DNA of 49,655 nucleotides from assembly GCF_019890675.1 (NCBI RefSeq), contig NZ_JAIOAA010000027.1, positions 1-49,655 of the forward strand, read 5' to 3'. Below the pieces are notes generated by a model, which was not told the origin of the DNA, made no database searches, and saw only the letters and a program-made list of their open reading frames with translations. This stretch comes from Micromonospora sp. PLK6-60. GTDB lineage: Bacteria; Actinomycetota; Actinomycetes; Mycobacteriales; Micromonosporaceae. The first letter of the stretch is position 1, and every line of letters begins with the position of its first letter. Below, one piece after another: positions 31,981-40,575 of this stretch. The position numbers and the translations under genes were made by a program.

Positions 31981-32030
31981 GCCGGCATTCTGGCCGCCGG
32001 GTCCGACACTTCCCGGCGGCCGGCACCCGC

Positions 32031-33737
32031 TCAGCAGAGCAGGTCGAGGTGGTGGTGCGCGTCGGCGGCGACGTCCTCGCGGCGCAGCCACCGGCGGGCC
32101 CACAGCCGGGCGGCCACCGCCGCCTGCTCGTCGCCCCACGCGGCGTGCTCCACCAGCAGGGCGGTGGTCAGCGCGTACGCCAGCCGCAGCGCCAGGTCGC
32201 GGGCGCCCGCGACCACCGCGACGGCCTGCGGGTCGGCGGTGACCTGGGTGAGGGTGCCGCGCAGCTCGTCGGTGACCGCGGCCAGGGTGTCGGCCAGCGC
32301 GGGGGACAGCGGCCGGGCCAGCTCGGCGGCGGCGGCGACCCGGGCCAGCAGCGGGGCGCCGGCGTCCTCCCGGGCGACGGCGCGCAGCACGTCCAGGGCG
32401 AGCACGTTTGTGGTGCCTTCCCAGATCGGCAGCACCTGCGCGTCGCGCAGCAGCCGGGGCACGCCGGTGTCCTCCACGTAGCCGGCCCCGCCGAACGCCT
32501 CGACGTACTCGCTGGCCGAGGCCACCGCCAGCCGGCCGGTGGCCAGCTTGGCCAGCGGGGCGACGATGCGCAGCTCGGTGGCGGCGTCCGGGTCGGCGCC
32601 GACCTCCACCCGGCCGAGCAGCGCGAACGCGTGCCCGGCCAGCACGAACGCGCCGGCCGCGTCGACGGCGAGGGTGCCGAGGGTGGCCCGGTGCAGCGGG
32701 TTGTCGGCGAGCGGGCCACCGGCGACCTGCCGGGCCTGCGCGTACGCCCGGGCGTAGGCCAGGCCGCGGCGCATCCCGGACGCGGCGGCCGAGGCGTTGT
32801 GCACCCGGGTCACCACCACCAGGGTCATCGCCCGCACCAGCCCCGGCACGGCCGGGTCGCCCAGCGGCAGCGCGTACGCGTCGCGCAGCCCGATCTCGGC
32901 GGTGGGCAGGGCGCGGGTGCCCAGCTTGTCCTTGAGCCGGTGCACGGTCACCCCGGGGGCGGGCGCGTCGGCGGGCAGGGTCGCCCCGGCCAGGGGTGAG
33001 TCGGCGGCGTACCGGGGCACCAGGAACGGCGCGAGGACCCGGCTGCCCCGGCCGGCGCCCTCCGGGCGGGCCAGGGCCACCGCCACCGGCGCATCGGCGG
33101 CCGAGCAGAACCACTTCTCGCCGGTGAGCCGCCAGGAACCGTCGGCGGCGGGCCGGGCGACCGTGCCGGAGCGGGACAGGTCCGAACCGCCGGTCGACTC
33201 GGTCATCCACTGGCCGCTGACCGCCGCCGTGTCGGGGTCGGTGGCGACCAGCCGGGGCAGCCACGCGTCGCGCACCCCGGGGTCGACGTCGGGGAGGCTG
33301 AGCAGCGCGGCGGCGCCGTCGGCCATGGCCACCGGGCAGGAGAAGGTGGCCGACTCGGGGGCGTACAGGTGCAGCAGCGCGTGTTGCACGACCCGGGCGG
33401 CGGCTCCCCAGGTGCCGCGCGCGGACTCCAGGTAGGGCAGGGCGACCACGGCGTGCCGGGCGGCGGCGGCCCGCTGGGCCCGCCAGCCGGCGGCGGTGTC
33501 GATCCGGTCGACGCGGGCGCCCCACGGGTCGTAGCGGTGCAGGGTGGGCGGGTGCGCCTCGGCGTCGGCGTGCGCGGCCCGCAGCGGCCCGGTCACGTCG
33601 GCGGCCAGGTCGGCGAGCCGGTCCTTGGCGGCGGCGTGGCCGGCCGGGCCGAGCTGCCGCTCCAGCCAGGACCGCAGCAGCGGGTCACCGGCGTACGGGT
33701 CGTCGGGGGCGGGTACCGGCTGCACGTAGCGGGTCAT
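32031..33737 (-). CDS. Acyl-CoA dehydrogenase, AidB-like
   Basis: The 568-residue protein is longer than the usual 380-residue acyl-CoA dehydrogenases and matches the AidB-like subgroup. Signatures: W-M-T-E-S-T-G-G-S-D-L-S at about 188-199 (FAD/substrate loop), L-T-G-E-K-W-F-C-S near 214, and E-A-F-G-G-A-G-Y-V-E-D-T-G near 428-440, plus L-P-I-W-E-G-T-T-N near 450. It should bind FAD; AidB-type proteins may also bind DNA and protect against alkylation. The ATG at 33737 is preceded by GAGGAGC. It appears to be monocistronic. Confidence 0.9.
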   Translation of the reverse strand: MTRYVQPVPAPDDPYAGDPLLRSWLERQLGPAGHAAAKDRLADLAADVTGPLRAAHADAEAHPPTLHRYDPWGARVDRIDTAAGWRAQRAAAARHAVVALPYLESARGTWGAAARVVQHALLHLYAPESATFSCPVAMADGAAALLSLPDVDPGVRDAWLPRLVATDPDTAAVSGQWMTESTGGSDLSRSGTVARPAADGSWRLTGEKWFCSAADAPVAVALARPEGAGRGSRVLAPFLVPRYAADSPLAGATLPADAPAPGVTVHRLKDKLGTRALPTAEIGLRDAYALPLGDPAVPGLVRAMTLVVVTRVHNASAAASGMRRGLAYARAYAQARQVAGGPLADNPLHRATLGTLAVDAAGAFVLAGHAFALLGRVEVGADPDAATELRIVAPLAKLATGRLAVASASEYVEAFGGAGYVEDTGVPRLLRDAQVLPIWEGTTNVLALDVLRAVAREDAGAPLLARVAAAAELARPLSPALADTLAAVTDELRGTLTQVTADPQAVAVVAGARDLALRLAYALTTALLVEHAAWGDEQAAVAARLWARRWLRREDVAADAHHHLDLLC

Positions 33738-33846
33738 CGGCGGCTCCTCGCGGGGTGGATGCGCCGACCGTAGACGATCCGCTCCCGGCGGCGACAGGGG
33801 GCGCAACTTCCTGCGCGCCGGTCCACCGGTTCTCTACCGTCGGAAG

Positions 33847-34308
33847 GTGATGGGCGGTGAGCGGGGGTGGGCGCGGCCGTACCGGCGGCGGCGCCCGGTG
33901 CGCGCCGGCCTGGTCCTGGCGGGCTGGTCGCTCGGGCTGTGCCTGGTCGGGGTGGCCGGCCTGGCGGCGTGGAACGCGCAGGTGGTGCTCGGCGCCAACG
34001 GGCCGGTCCGGGAGGCCGCCGACGAGTTCTTCCGGGGCGTCGCGGGCGGCGACACCGACCGGGCGTACGAGCGGCTGTGCAAAGCGGCGCGCAGCCGGTG
34101 GAGCCCGGTCGGCTTCGACAGTTGGGTGCGTACCCCGCCGCGGGTCAGCGCCTACGAGATCACCGGCGTGTCGGTGACGACCCGGTCGGGCCGGCCGCGC
34201 GGTGAGGTGGCGGTGCGGCTGACCCGCGAGGGTGGCACCGCCGAGGAGCGGAAGCTGCCGGTGGTGCCGGAGGACGGCACCTGGCGGGTCTGCGGCGACC
34301 CGTTCTGA
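33847..34308 (+). CDS. Small membrane-anchored protein, possibly DUF4878/NTF2-like
   Basis: The 153-residue product has a basic N-terminus (P-Y-R-R-R-R-P-V-R), one hydrophobic helix (about 20-42) and an extracellular domain. A-A-D-E-F-F-R-G-V-A-G-G-D-T-D-R-A-Y-E-R-L-C resembles the start of DUF4878 or other NTF2-like folds. Two cysteines, in R-L-C-K and R-V-C-G, could form a disulfide. TACCGT (33835-33840) lies six bases before the GTG at 33847, which supports a leaderless start there; an ATG follows at once. Its stop faces the thymidine kinase stop nine bases away. Confidence 0.7.
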   Translation: MMGGERGWARPYRRRRPVRAGLVLAGWSLGLCLVGVAGLAAWNAQVVLGANGPVREAADEFFRGVAGGDTDRAYERLCKAARSRWSPVGFDSWVRTPPRVSAYEITGVSVTTRSGRPRGEVAVRLTREGGTAEERKLPVVPEDGTWRVCGDPF

Positions 34309-34317
34309 GCCCGCCGC

Positions 34318-35034
34318 TCAGGCGCGCGGGCCGAGGTCGCCGGAGCGGTAGTGCCGCCGGCACAGCACCTGGTAGCGCACGTCGGCGGTGTCGACGGTGT
34401 CGCCGATGACCACCTGCGCGCCCTCGCGGACCACCCGCCCGTCGACCACCCGGGCGTTGAGCAGCCCCTCCCGGCCGCACCAGCAGAGCACCTCGACCTG
34501 GATGCGGGCCACCTCGTCGGCGAGCTCGAACAGCCGCTGGGCGGCGGGGAACAGGCAGGAGCGGAAGTCGGTGGCCAGGCCGAAGGCGTACACGTCGACG
34601 TCGAAGTTGTCGACCAGCTCGGCCATCTGCTCGACGTGCGCCAGGTCGTAGAAGGACGCCTCGTCGCAGATCAGATAGTCGACGCGGACCCCCTCGGCCC
34701 ACGCGTCGCGGACCAGGTCGCGCAGGTCGAGGGCGTCGGTGACCTCGATGGCGGAGTGGGCCAGCCCGATGCGGGTGGTGACCTGCGGGCCGAGTGACCG
34801 GTCGATGCGGGTGGTGACCAGGCCACGGCGGCCCTGCCGGGCGTGGTTGTAGTTCATCTGCAGGGCCATGGTGGACTTGCCGCAGTCCATCGGCCCCCAG
34901 AAGAACTTCAGCGCCGCGGCGTGCAGCGGCCGGCCGTCGACGCCGCGGGCGGCCGCGCAGCCGCCGGTGGGGTCGTCGCCGGGGCCCGGGAGGGGCCGGG
35001 CCAGGCAGGTCAGGGCGGCAGCGTCGTCGGTCAC
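34318..35034 (-). CDS. tdk: Thymidine kinase
   Basis: The 238-residue enzyme has the type II thymidine kinase P-loop G-P-M-D-C-G-K-S-T at residues 47-55, the Walker B-like I-C-D-E-A-S-F-Y near 122, and the zinc site C-W-C-G plus C-R-R-H-Y. It phosphorylates thymidine with ATP for salvage into dTMP. The first 40 residues are a low-complexity extension not found in short bacterial enzymes; they may be a late start choice by the cell, but no better start with a promoter is visible. TAGGCT lies eight bases before the GTG. It follows the UMF1-type transporter gene on the same strand. Confidence 0.93.
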   Translation of the reverse strand: MTDDAAALTCLARPLPGPGDDPTGGCAAARGVDGRPLHAAALKFFWGPMDCGKSTMALQMNYNHARQGRRGLVTTRIDRSLGPQVTTRIGLAHSAIEVTDALDLRDLVRDAWAEGVRVDYLICDEASFYDLAHVEQMAELVDNFDVDVYAFGLATDFRSCLFPAAQRLFELADEVARIQVEVLCWCGREGLLNARVVDGRVVREGAQVVIGDTVDTADVRYQVLCRRHYRSGDLGPRA

Positions 35035-35079
35035 GTCGGGGCAGCCTAGCCCATCGGCGTTGCCCGATCGGGCCGGTGC

Positions 35080-36471
35080 TTACAGCACCCGGGGTGGGGT
35101 GTTGCCGGCGGCGAGGATGGCCCGGCGCATCGGCACGGCGGCCAGCAGCGCGAACCCGACCACGAAGAAGATCAGCAGTGAGACCAGGCCCACCCGGTAC
35201 GACGAGGTGAGCTGGAACACCAACCCGAAGGCGAGTGGCCCGAGCCAGCTGGTGCCCTTGTCGCTGATCTCGTAGAAGCCGTAGTACTCGCCCTCCTTGC
35301 CGGCGGGGATGAGCTGGCTGAACAGCGAGCGGCTCAGCGCCTGGCTGCCGCCGAGGACCAGGCCGATGCAGCCGCCCAGGATCATGAACGGCAGCGGCGC
35401 CTCGGCGGGCAGCCGGAACGCGCCGACGATCACCCCGGTCCACAGCACCAGCGACAGCAGCACCGTCTTCCACGCCCCGATGCGCCGGGCCAGGGCGCCG
35501 AGGGCGAGCGCGCCGCCGAAGGCGAGGAACTGCACCAGCAGGATCGTCACGATCAGGGTGCTCTGCTCCAGCCGCAGCTCCTCGGTGCCGTACTGGCTGG
35601 CCAGGGTGATCACGGTCTGGATGCCGTCGTTGTAGACCAGGAACGCCAGCAGGAAGAACAGCGTCAGCGGGTACGCCTTGATCTCCCGCAGGGTGCGGCC
35701 GAGTTGCCGGAACCCGTCGGTGAGCACGTTGCCGCCGCCGCGCAGCGCCTCGACGCTCGGGCGCTCCCGCAGCCAGCGCAGCGGCACCAGGGTGAACGCC
35801 GCCCACCACAGCCCGGCGGACACGATGGACCAGCGGGCCAGGTCCAGGGTGCGCTGCGGGTTGCCCTCCTCGCCGAGCGACTGCACCGCGACCAGGTTCA
35901 GGGCGAGCAGCAGACCACCGCCGAGGTAGCCGATGGCCCAGCCGCGGCTGGAGATGGCGTCGCGGTCGTCGGGGCCGCCGAGTTGCGGCAGGAACGAGTT
36001 GTAGACGACGATCGCGGCGCCGAAGGCGATGTTGGCGATCATGAACAGCGCCCCGCCGAGCAGGTACCGGTCGCCGGTGACGAACACGAAGGCGGTGGTG
36101 GCGCCGGCGCCGGTGAACGCGGCCAGGGCCAGCAGCCGCTTCTTGTGCGCCGACCGGTCGGCGATCGCCCCGACCACCGGCAGCACGAACACGGTGAGCA
36201 GCACCGACAGCGAGATCAGGTACGGGTAGAACGAGCCGGCGGCGACCCGGATGCCCAGCGGGTGCACGTATCCCGAGCAGCCGTCGGCGCCCAGCTCGCA
36301 GCCGGCGGCCAGCTTCGTGACGGTGGTCAGGAACGGCCCGAGGAACACCGTGATCACGGTGGTCTGGAACGCCGAGTTCGCCCAGTCGTAGAAATACCAG
36401 CCGGTGCGCTCGCGGCGGGTGCTGCCCGGCGGGGCGGGCTCGGCGACGGCGGGGGTGACCGTATCGGCCAT
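35080..36471 (-). CDS. MFS transporter, UMF1/Atg22-like
   Basis: The 463-residue protein has R-E-R-T-G-W-Y-F-Y-D-W-A-N-S-A-F-Q-T-T-V at residues 20-39, the signature of the UMF1/Atg22-like transporters, and about 12 helices. A-I-A-D-R-S-A-H-K-K-R is the helix 2-3 loop. Related proteins export amino acids or other small solutes. The ATG at 36471 follows CGAGGAC. The GDPD gene ends 16 bases upstream, so the two are likely one operon, perhaps continuing into the thymidine kinase gene. Confidence 0.9.
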   Translation of the reverse strand: MADTVTPAVAEPAPPGSTRRERTGWYFYDWANSAFQTTVITVFLGPFLTTVTKLAAGCELGADGCSGYVHPLGIRVAAGSFYPYLISLSVLLTVFVLPVVGAIADRSAHKKRLLALAAFTGAGATTAFVFVTGDRYLLGGALFMIANIAFGAAIVVYNSFLPQLGGPDDRDAISSRGWAIGYLGGGLLLALNLVAVQSLGEEGNPQRTLDLARWSIVSAGLWWAAFTLVPLRWLRERPSVEALRGGGNVLTDGFRQLGRTLREIKAYPLTLFFLLAFLVYNDGIQTVITLASQYGTEELRLEQSTLIVTILLVQFLAFGGALALGALARRIGAWKTVLLSLVLWTGVIVGAFRLPAEAPLPFMILGGCIGLVLGGSQALSRSLFSQLIPAGKEGEYYGFYEISDKGTSWLGPLAFGLVFQLTSSYRVGLVSLLIFFVVGFALLAAVPMRRAILAAGNTPPRVL

Positions 36472-36487
36472 CGGGGTCCTCGGAGGT

Positions 36488-37255
36488 TCAGGCGGCCCAG
36501 TGGCCGCGGCTGCGGTAGACGTCGCGCAGCACGCCGACGTGATCGGTCATGATGCCATCCACACCGAGATCAAGTAAGTGGTGCATCTGGGTGGGCTCGT
36601 CGATGGTCCACACGTGCACGTGCAGGCCGAGCCGGTGGGCGTGGTCGAGGAACCGGCGGTCCACCACCGGCACCCGCCCGTAGCGGACGGGCACCTGCGC
36701 GGCGACCACCGACGGGGGCAGGCGCAGCGGCCGGCCGTGCAGCGAGGCCAGCCGCAGTCGGGCCACCCCGCGCATGCCGAGACCGGTGGCGATCCGCCCC
36801 CCGGTCAGCGCCCGCAGCCGGGCCAGCCGGGCGTCGCTGAACGAGGCGAGCAGGACCCGCTGGGCGGCGCCGGTGCGCCGGACGGTCTCGACGGTGGGTT
36901 CGATCCCGCCGTCGGCCTTGACGTCGATGTTGAACCGGACCCGCGGCCAGGCGTCCAGCACGTCGGCGAGGCGGGGCACCACGGCGGCGCCGCCGACGCG
37001 TACCGAGGCCAGGTCGGCCCAGCGCAGGTCGGCGATGCGGCCCGGTTCGCCGGTGACCCGGCGCAGGGTGGCGTCGTGGAACACCACGGCCACCCCGTCG
37101 GCGGTGCCGTGCACGTCGGTCTCGACGTACCGGTAGCCCAGGGCGACGGCCCGGGCGAACGCCTCGGCGGTGTTCTCGTCGCCGTCGGCGGCGCCGCCGC
37201 GGTGGGCGAACGCCAGGGGCCCCGGGGAGTCGAGGTAGCCGCTGCCGGTCAGCAC
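36488..37255 (-). CDS. Glycerophosphodiester phosphodiesterase
   Basis: The 255-residue enzyme begins with Y-L-D-S-P-G-P-L-A-F-A-H-R-G-G near residue 6-20. His17-Arg18, then E-N-T near 27, E-T-D-V-H near 45-49 and F-H-D-A-T-L near 59 form the metal and catalytic site of the GDPD TIM barrel. D-V-K and the late H-V-H-V-W-T-I-D complete it. It cleaves glycerophosphodiesters to glycerol-3-phosphate and an alcohol. The GTG at 37255 gives the usual short lead into the barrel; a GTG at 37315 would add 20 residues. The UMF1-type transporter follows in the same operon. Confidence 0.92.
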   Translation of the reverse strand: MLTGSGYLDSPGPLAFAHRGGAADGDENTAEAFARAVALGYRYVETDVHGTADGVAVVFHDATLRRVTGEPGRIADLRWADLASVRVGGAAVVPRLADVLDAWPRVRFNIDVKADGGIEPTVETVRRTGAAQRVLLASFSDARLARLRALTGGRIATGLGMRGVARLRLASLHGRPLRLPPSVVAAQVPVRYGRVPVVDRRFLDHAHRLGLHVHVWTIDEPTQMHHLLDLGVDGIMTDHVGVLRDVYRSRGHWAA

Positions 37256-37370
37256 GCAGCGCAGTATGCCCCGCGCGGATGGCCGGCGGGTGGCCGGCCG
37301 GCGATCATCCGACACCGCCGCACACCCCAACCTTCCCTAACACTCCATAACATGACTAGGATGAGCGCTG

Positions 37371-37820
37371 ATGAGTGATGATGTGTACTCGGTGGAGCGG
37401 GCGGCGGCCCTGCTCGACCTGCATCCGCGCACCGTGCGCGGCTACATCCGGTCCGGGCGGCTGCGGGCGACCCGGATCGGCAAGCAGTACCGCATCACCC
37501 GCGCCGACCTGGACGCGCTGACCGGCCGGCCACCGGCGCCGCCGGCCGCTCCGGCGGTGGAGGTCTCCAGCATCGTGCAGGTCGACGGCGTCGACCGGGC
37601 CACCGCCGACCGGCTGGGCACGCTGGTGCTGGCCGCCGCGAACAGCGCCCGCGATCCGCGGCGCCCGCTGCGGGTGCAGACCGTCCACGAACCGGAGCGG
37701 GGCCGGCTGCGCATCGTCGTGCTCGGCGACGCGGCCGACACCGCCGAACTGCTGCACCTGCTCGACGCCCTGCTCACCGGCGGGGGCGCGCTGCTGACGG
37801 GGGAGAAGACGGATGGCTGA
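37371..37820 (+). CDS. HTH_17 (excisionase-like) DNA-binding protein
   Basis: The 149-residue protein starts with a MerR-type helix-turn-helix, Y-S-V-E-R-A-A-A-L-L-D-L-H-P-R-T-V-R-G-Y-I-R-S-G-R-L-R-A-T-R-I-G-K-Q-Y-R-I-T (about 6-43). A proline linker and an 80-residue C-terminal alpha/beta domain follow, which plain excisionases lack. TAGGAT (37357-37362) lies eight bases before the ATG with no ribosome site, so it is probably leaderless. The DUF4180 gene overlaps its end by 8 bp, so the pair is coupled and likely works together. Confidence 0.85.
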   Translation: MSDDVYSVERAAALLDLHPRTVRGYIRSGRLRATRIGKQYRITRADLDALTGRPPAPPAAPAVEVSSIVQVDGVDRATADRLGTLVLAAANSARDPRRPLRVQTVHEPERGRLRIVVLGDAADTAELLHLLDALLTGGGALLTGEKTDG

Positions 37821-38187
37821 CGAGCTGCAGGACCGCGCCGGCGTGCCGGTGCTGATGTGTGATCCGCAGGGCCCACCGCTGGCCACCGAGGCCGACGCGC
37901 TGGACCTGATCGGCGCGGCGTTCCTCGGCGCCGAGGTGGTGGCGGTGCCGGCGAGCCGGCTCGACCCCGCGTTCTTCACCCTCGGCAGCCGGTTCGCCGG
38001 CGAGATCATGCAGAAGTTCGTCAACTACCGGCTGCGCCTGGTCGTCGTCGGCGACATCACTGCGCAGCTGGCGGGCAGCGCCGCGCTGCGGGCGCTGGTG
38101 CACGAGTCCAACCGGGGTGGGCACGTCTGGTTCGTCCCGGACCTCGCCGCCCTCGACGACCGGCTGCGCGCCGCTCCCCGGCGCTGA
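37813..38187 (+). CDS. DUF4180 protein
   Basis: The 124-residue protein shows the DUF4180 pattern: A-L-D-L-I-G-A-A-F, V-A-V-P-A-S-R-L-D-P-A-F-F-x-L-x-S-R-F-A-G-E-I-M-Q-K-F-V-N-Y-R-L-R-L-V-V-V-G-D-I, and a final G-G-H-V-W-F-V-P-D. Its function is not known to me. The start ATG lies inside the end of the HTH gene (8-bp overlap), so translation is coupled. A regulator-effector pair is the simplest idea. Its stop faces the PlsC stop nine bases away. Confidence 0.88.
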   Translation: MADELQDRAGVPVLMCDPQGPPLATEADALDLIGAAFLGAEVVAVPASRLDPAFFTLGSRFAGEIMQKFVNYRLRLVVVGDITAQLAGSAALRALVHESNRGGHVWFVPDLAALDDRLRAAPRR

Positions 38188-38196
38188 CCCGGCGGT

Positions 38197-38967
38197 TCAG
38201 CCAAGGGGACGGCGGCGGTGCGCCCGGCTGGTGTCGGTGGGGCGGCCCGGGTCGACGTGCCGGGGCCGGTCCGGCTCGTCGGGGCGCAGCGGGACCAGAT
38301 CCTCGGTGAGCGCGTCGATGATCCGGTCGGTGGCTCGCCGGGCCGCCCCGGGGGTGGTGCGGTGCAGGTCGCGCAGCAGGACCGGGGTGCCGAAGTGCAC
38401 CCGGATCACCGGTCGGCGCGCCACCGCCCGGGCCAGGCCGCGCAGCATGCCCCTGGGTGCCCGGTAGGGCAGCACCTCGTGCGAGCCCCACTGGCTCACC
38501 GGCACCACGGCGGCCCCGCTGGCGAACGCGAGCCGGGCGGCGCCGGTCTTGCCGCGTTCGGGCCACATGCCGGGGTCCAGGCCGATGCGCCCCTCGGGAT
38601 AGACCAGCACGACGGATCCGGCGGCGACGGCCGTGGCGGCCTGCTCGAGGGCCTGGTGCACGGCGGCGGTGCCGCGGTCGACGCGCAGGTGCCCGGCGTG
38701 GCGCATCAACCCCCCGATCACCGGGGCGCGGAACAGCCCGCCGGTGGCCATGATCCGCGGGGCGACGCCGCGGGTCTGGCAGGCCGCGGCGAGGACCACG
38801 GGGTCGAAGGGGCTGATGTGGTTGGCGGCCAGGATCAGCGGGCCGCGGCGCAGCTCGGCCGGCACGTCGCCGGTGACCTCGAGGCGGCCGAGCGCGCCGA
38901 CGACGCCCCGGGCGAGCAGTTGCGCGGCGCGCCACAGCAGGGGAGGGCGCCATCCGGTGGTCTCCAT
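38197..38967 (-). CDS. 1-acyl-glycerol-3-phosphate acyltransferase (PlsC-like)
   Basis: The 256-residue protein has acyltransferase block I N-H-I-S-P-F-D (H-x4-D, about residues 53-59), block III Y-P-E-G-R-I near 125, and V-P-V-S-Q-W-G near 155. It transfers an acyl chain from acyl-CoA or acyl-ACP to lysophosphatidic acid at the membrane. The ATG at 38967 gives the usual length; an in-frame ATG at 39045 would add 26 low-complexity residues. The 156-base gap to cydA holds only an ACCCGA/TCGGGT repeat and the cyd operator. Confidence 0.88.
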   Translation of the reverse strand: METTGWRPPLLWRAAQLLARGVVGALGRLEVTGDVPAELRRGPLILAANHISPFDPVVLAAACQTRGVAPRIMATGGLFRAPVIGGLMRHAGHLRVDRGTAAVHQALEQAATAVAAGSVVLVYPEGRIGLDPGMWPERGKTGAARLAFASGAAVVPVSQWGSHEVLPYRAPRGMLRGLARAVARRPVIRVHFGTPVLLRDLHRTTPGAARRATDRIIDALTEDLVPLRPDEPDRPRHVDPGRPTDTSRAHRRRPLG

Positions 38968-39099
38968 CAGGGGTGGATGGTCGCACGACGGTGGGGGAGC
39001 GGGTGACCCGATCCCGGGTCGGGTGGCGGAGGTGATCAGGGTCATTGGTCCCGGGCAGGTTCGGGCCGGTCGCCCCTGCCGAATCCTCTACGACGCGCA

Positions 39100-39124
39100 G
39101 TAGTATTTACTACGTCTCGTAGTA
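39100..39124. promoter_or_regulatory. Overlapping palindromes at the cydA start
   Basis: GTAGTA-TT-TACTAC (39100-39113) and TACTACG-TCT-CGTAGTA (39108-39124) are both perfect and share an arm. The second reaches the A of the cydA ATG. TAGTAT (39101-39106) is a possible -10 box inside the first. This does not look like a Rex or CRP site. Confidence 0.6.
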
Positions 39125-40560
39125 TGCAGAGCTGGGGGTTCCAGGTGGACGCGTTGGACGTCGCCCGCTGGCAGTTCGGTGTCACCACCGTCTACCACTT
39201 CCTTTTCGTGCCGCTGACCATCGGCCTGTCCGTGCTGGTGGCGATCCTGCAGACGCTGTGGCACCGCACCGGCAACGAGCGCTACCTCAAGCTGACCAAG
39301 TTCTACGGCAAGCTCTTCCTGATCAACTTCGCGATGGGCGTGGTCACCGGCATCGTGCAGGAGTTCCAGTTCGGCATGAACTGGAGCGACTACTCCCGCT
39401 TCGTCGGCGACATCTTCGGCGCCCCCCTTGCCATCGAGGCCCTGGTCGCGTTCTTCCTCGAGTCGACCTTCATCGGCTTGTGGATCTTCGGCTGGGACCG
39501 GCTGCCCCGGCGCCTGCACCTGGCCAGCATCTGGGCCGCCGCGATCGGCACCAACCTGTCCGCGTACTTCATCCTCGCCGCGAACTCGTTCATGCAGAAC
39601 CCGGTCGGCTTCCGGATCAACCCGGACAGCGGCCGGGCCGAACTGACCGACTTCGTCGCCGTGCTCACCAACAAGGTCGCCCTGATCACCTTCCCGCACA
39701 CCCTGGCCGGCTCGTTCCTGGTCGCCGGCTCGCTGGTGCTCACCGTCGGCCTGTGGCACGTGATGCGCAACCGCGACAGCGCCGACACCGGCGCGTACCG
39801 CTTCGCCACGAAGTTCGGCGCCTGGGTGGTCATGGTCTCCACCGCCGCCGTACTGATCACCGGCGACATCCAGGGCAAGATCATGACCCAGGTGCAGCCG
39901 ATGAAGATGGCCGCCGCCGAGGGTCTCTACACCACCGAGAGCCCCGCCTCGTTCTCCGTGCTCACCATCGGCAGCCTCGACGGCAGCCGGGAGCTGTTCG
40001 CCATCAAGATCCCGCACCTGCTGTCCTACCTGGGCACCGGCGACCCCAACGGCACCGTGCACGGCATCAACGACCTACAGGCCCAGTACGCCAGCCAGTA
40101 CGGTCCCGGCAGCTACACCCCGATCATCCCGGTCACCTACTGGAGCTTCCGGATGATGATCGGCTTCGGGCTGGCCGCCGCCGCCATCGCCCTGCTGGTG
40201 CTCTGGAGCCAGCGCAAGGGCCGCACCCCGACCAGCCGCTGGCTGCTGCGCGCCGGCCTGGTGCTGCCCGTGCTGCCGCTGCTGGCGAACTCCTTCGGCT
40301 GGATCTTCACCGAGATGGGCCGCCAGCCGTGGATCGTCTTCGGCGAGATGCTCACCCGCAACGGCGTCTCGCGCAGCGTGTCGCTGGCCGAGGTGCTCAC
40401 CTCGTTCACCGCGTTCACCCTGATCTACGCCACCCTCGCCGTGATCGAGTTCAAGCTGCTGGTCCGCTACGCCCGCGCCGGCGTGCCCGAGCTCGACCCG
40501 AGCCCCGCCCACGACGACGACACCGACGACGCCGAGCGCCCGCTCGCCTTCGCCTACTGA
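39124..40560 (+). CDS. cydA: Cytochrome bd oxidase subunit I
   Basis: The 478-residue subunit has the expected helices and heme ligands: a histidine in V-Y-H-F-L-F-V-P-L (heme b595/d region), E-A-L-V-A-F-F-L-E-S-T-F with two conserved glutamates, F-P-H-T-L-A-G-S-F with the b558 histidine, and G-R-Q-P-W near residue 400. The quinol-binding Q-loop is of the short type. It forms a quinol:oxygen reductase with CydB for low-oxygen respiration. No good ribosome site is seen; palindromes cover the start. cydB follows 15 bases downstream. No cydCD genes are in the window. Confidence 0.97.
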   Translation: MQSWGFQVDALDVARWQFGVTTVYHFLFVPLTIGLSVLVAILQTLWHRTGNERYLKLTKFYGKLFLINFAMGVVTGIVQEFQFGMNWSDYSRFVGDIFGAPLAIEALVAFFLESTFIGLWIFGWDRLPRRLHLASIWAAAIGTNLSAYFILAANSFMQNPVGFRINPDSGRAELTDFVAVLTNKVALITFPHTLAGSFLVAGSLVLTVGLWHVMRNRDSADTGAYRFATKFGAWVVMVSTAAVLITGDIQGKIMTQVQPMKMAAAEGLYTTESPASFSVLTIGSLDGSRELFAIKIPHLLSYLGTGDPNGTVHGINDLQAQYASQYGPGSYTPIIPVTYWSFRMMIGFGLAAAAIALLVLWSQRKGRTPTSRWLLRAGLVLPVLPLLANSFGWIFTEMGRQPWIVFGEMLTRNGVSRSVSLAEVLTSFTAFTLIYATLAVIEFKLLVRYARAGVPELDPSPAHDDDTDDAERPLAFAY

Positions 40561-40575
40561 GCCCCGGAGCCCATC

